Below are positions 5,520-6,260 of a DNA stretch of 6,260 nucleotides, piece by piece. Every line of letters starts with the position of its first letter. The stretch's first letter is position 1. The DNA is from DATFLL01 sp035267785 (GTDB lineage Bacteria > Pseudomonadota > Gammaproteobacteria > DATFLL01). The position numbers and the translations under genes are program-made. Location of the stretch: assembly GCA_035267785.1 (NCBI GenBank), contig DATFLL010000060.1:1-6260 (forward strand), in the 5' to 3' direction. A model generated the notes under the pieces. The model searched no databases. It had not been told where the DNA came from and worked only from the letters and a program-made list of their open reading frames with translations.

Positions 5520-6260
5520 ATGAAGAAGTTTTCCAAGCGCATTCTCGCGTGCGCCGTTGCGGCCGCCCTGGCCGCGCCGATGACGGCGTCCGCGACCAAC
5601 GGCTACTTTGCCCACGGTTACAGCACGAAGAGCAACGGTCTGGCCGGCGCCGGCGTGGCCCTGCCTGAGGACGCCATGGCGGCGGCCACCAACCCGGCCG
5701 GCATGGTCTGGGTGGGTCAGACAGGCGATGTCGGCGCAGCGATCTTCAGCCCGCACCGTTCCTACACCGTGACGGGCAATCCGTCTCCGCCTCCGGCATT
5801 CGGCCTTATGCCTGGTACGGTCGACAGCGATACCAATTACTTCCTGATCCCGCACTTCGGCATGAACTGGATGCTGGATTCCCAGAGCTCCGTGGGTCTG
5901 AGCATCTACGGTAACGGCGGGATGAATACTGATTATCCTGGATCTGCCAACAGTGGTGCAGGTACCTTTTACGGTGGGGCTTATGGCGGTACCGCCGGTG
6001 CAGGCGTCGATCTGATGCAGTTGTTCGTCAATGGCAGCTACTCCCGCAAGATAAACGCGACGTCGTCCTGGGGCGTGAGCGTTATCGCCGCCTATCAGCG
6101 CTTCAAGGCCACCGGTCTGGCGGCTTTCGCCAACAGTACATATTCGTCGTCGCCGAGTAACGTGACGGACAACGGTTATGACAACTCGACCGGCTTCGGC
6201 GCCAAGATCGGCTGGCAGGGCGAGGTGACGCCCGGTTTGACCCTGGGCGCGTCCTATCAG
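5520..6260 (+). CDS. OmpP1/FadL-family outer membrane channel, TNGY type (copy 2; 3'-truncated by window edge)
   Basis: 247 codons are open to the window end, so the C-terminus is missing. Start: GGAG at 5509-5512, seven bases before the ATG. Residues 1-25 form the signal peptide (KKFSKR, hydrophobic core, ASA before T26). The mature protein begins TNGYF; TNPAGM is at 57-62 (NPA Asn at mature residue 33). YGNGGMNTDY (130-139) matches YGTSGMGVDY of the 1253 gene and is followed by a glycine-rich stretch (141-162, nine Gly of 22), probably an extracellular loop. The role is passage of hydrophobic compounds through the outer membrane, by family. It is divergent from the tandem pair across a 284-bp promoter region. 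The codon mix around 5925-6000 looks somewhat richer in A/T-ending codons than in the other channels. Family is secure; substrate unknown. Confidence 0.94.
   Translation, partial: MKKFSKRILACAVAAALAAPMTASATNGYFAHGYSTKSNGLAGAGVALPEDAMAAATNPAGMVWVGQTGDVGAAIFSPHRSYTVTGNPSPPPAFGLMPGTVDSDTNYFLIPHFGMNWMLDSQSSVGLSIYGNGGMNTDYPGSANSGAGTFYGGAYGGTAGAGVDLMQLFVNGSYSRKINATSSWGVSVIAAYQRFKATGLAAFANSTYSSSPSNVTDNGYDNSTGFGAKIGWQGEVTPGLTLGASYQ

Noticed and set aside
5544..5555. Possible lipobox cysteine (residue 11) in the 5520 gene product
   Set aside because: Only four residues separate it from the basic n-region, too short for a lipoprotein signal. A good signal peptidase I site (ASA before TNGY) follows, as in family members.

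Overview
The window is GC-rich and tightly packed. Four genes encode outer-membrane beta-barrels with Sec signal peptides, so the host is a diderm (Gram-negative) bacterium. Base composition and gene style fit a proteobacterium. A sulfur-oxidising gammaproteobacterium is a guess resting only on the first gene.

Layout: (1) At 2-997 (+) lies the 3' part of a radical SAM gene, open at the left edge. Its cysteine pattern and C-terminal motif resemble the biotin-synthase/non-canonical lipoyl-synthase (LipS-type) group. It ends before a textbook intrinsic terminator at 1095-1119. (2) A short spacer rich in inverted repeats (1120-1201) leads into an OmpP1/FadL-family channel gene (1253-2533, +). (3) A perfect 14-bp bidirectional terminator (2564-2596) separates it from the next gene, which converges on it. 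(4) Two FadL-type genes of identical length (413 codons each) lie in tandem on the minus strand (3994-5235, then 2620-3861). They are clear paralogues. (5) A 284-bp divergent intergenic region carries promoter-like elements and dyads. (6) A fourth OmpP1/FadL gene starts at 5520 (+) and runs off the right edge.

The four channel genes fall into two types. The outer pair (1253 and 5520, plus strand) has a mature N-terminus starting TNGY, with a TNPAGM hatch motif. The inner pair (minus strand) starts SGFRLPE and carries YNPA. The result is a nested arrangement, A(+) B(-) B'(-) A'(+). Every copy keeps the NPA hatch motif at mature residue 32 or 33, and each of the three complete copies ends in phenylalanine, as expected for BAM-assembled barrels. 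All four should be intact hydrophobic-substrate channels with different extracellular loops. Family knowledge gives long-chain fatty acids, alkanes or aromatics as possible substrates; the window holds no catabolic gene that would decide between them.

No RNA genes, insertion sequences, CRISPR arrays or integrase sites were seen. The main points of interest are the clustering of four channels of two subtypes, the shared extended -10 element in front of the two tandem paralogues, the structured intergenic regions, and the possible (unproven) link between a LipS-like enzyme and hydrophobic-substrate channels.
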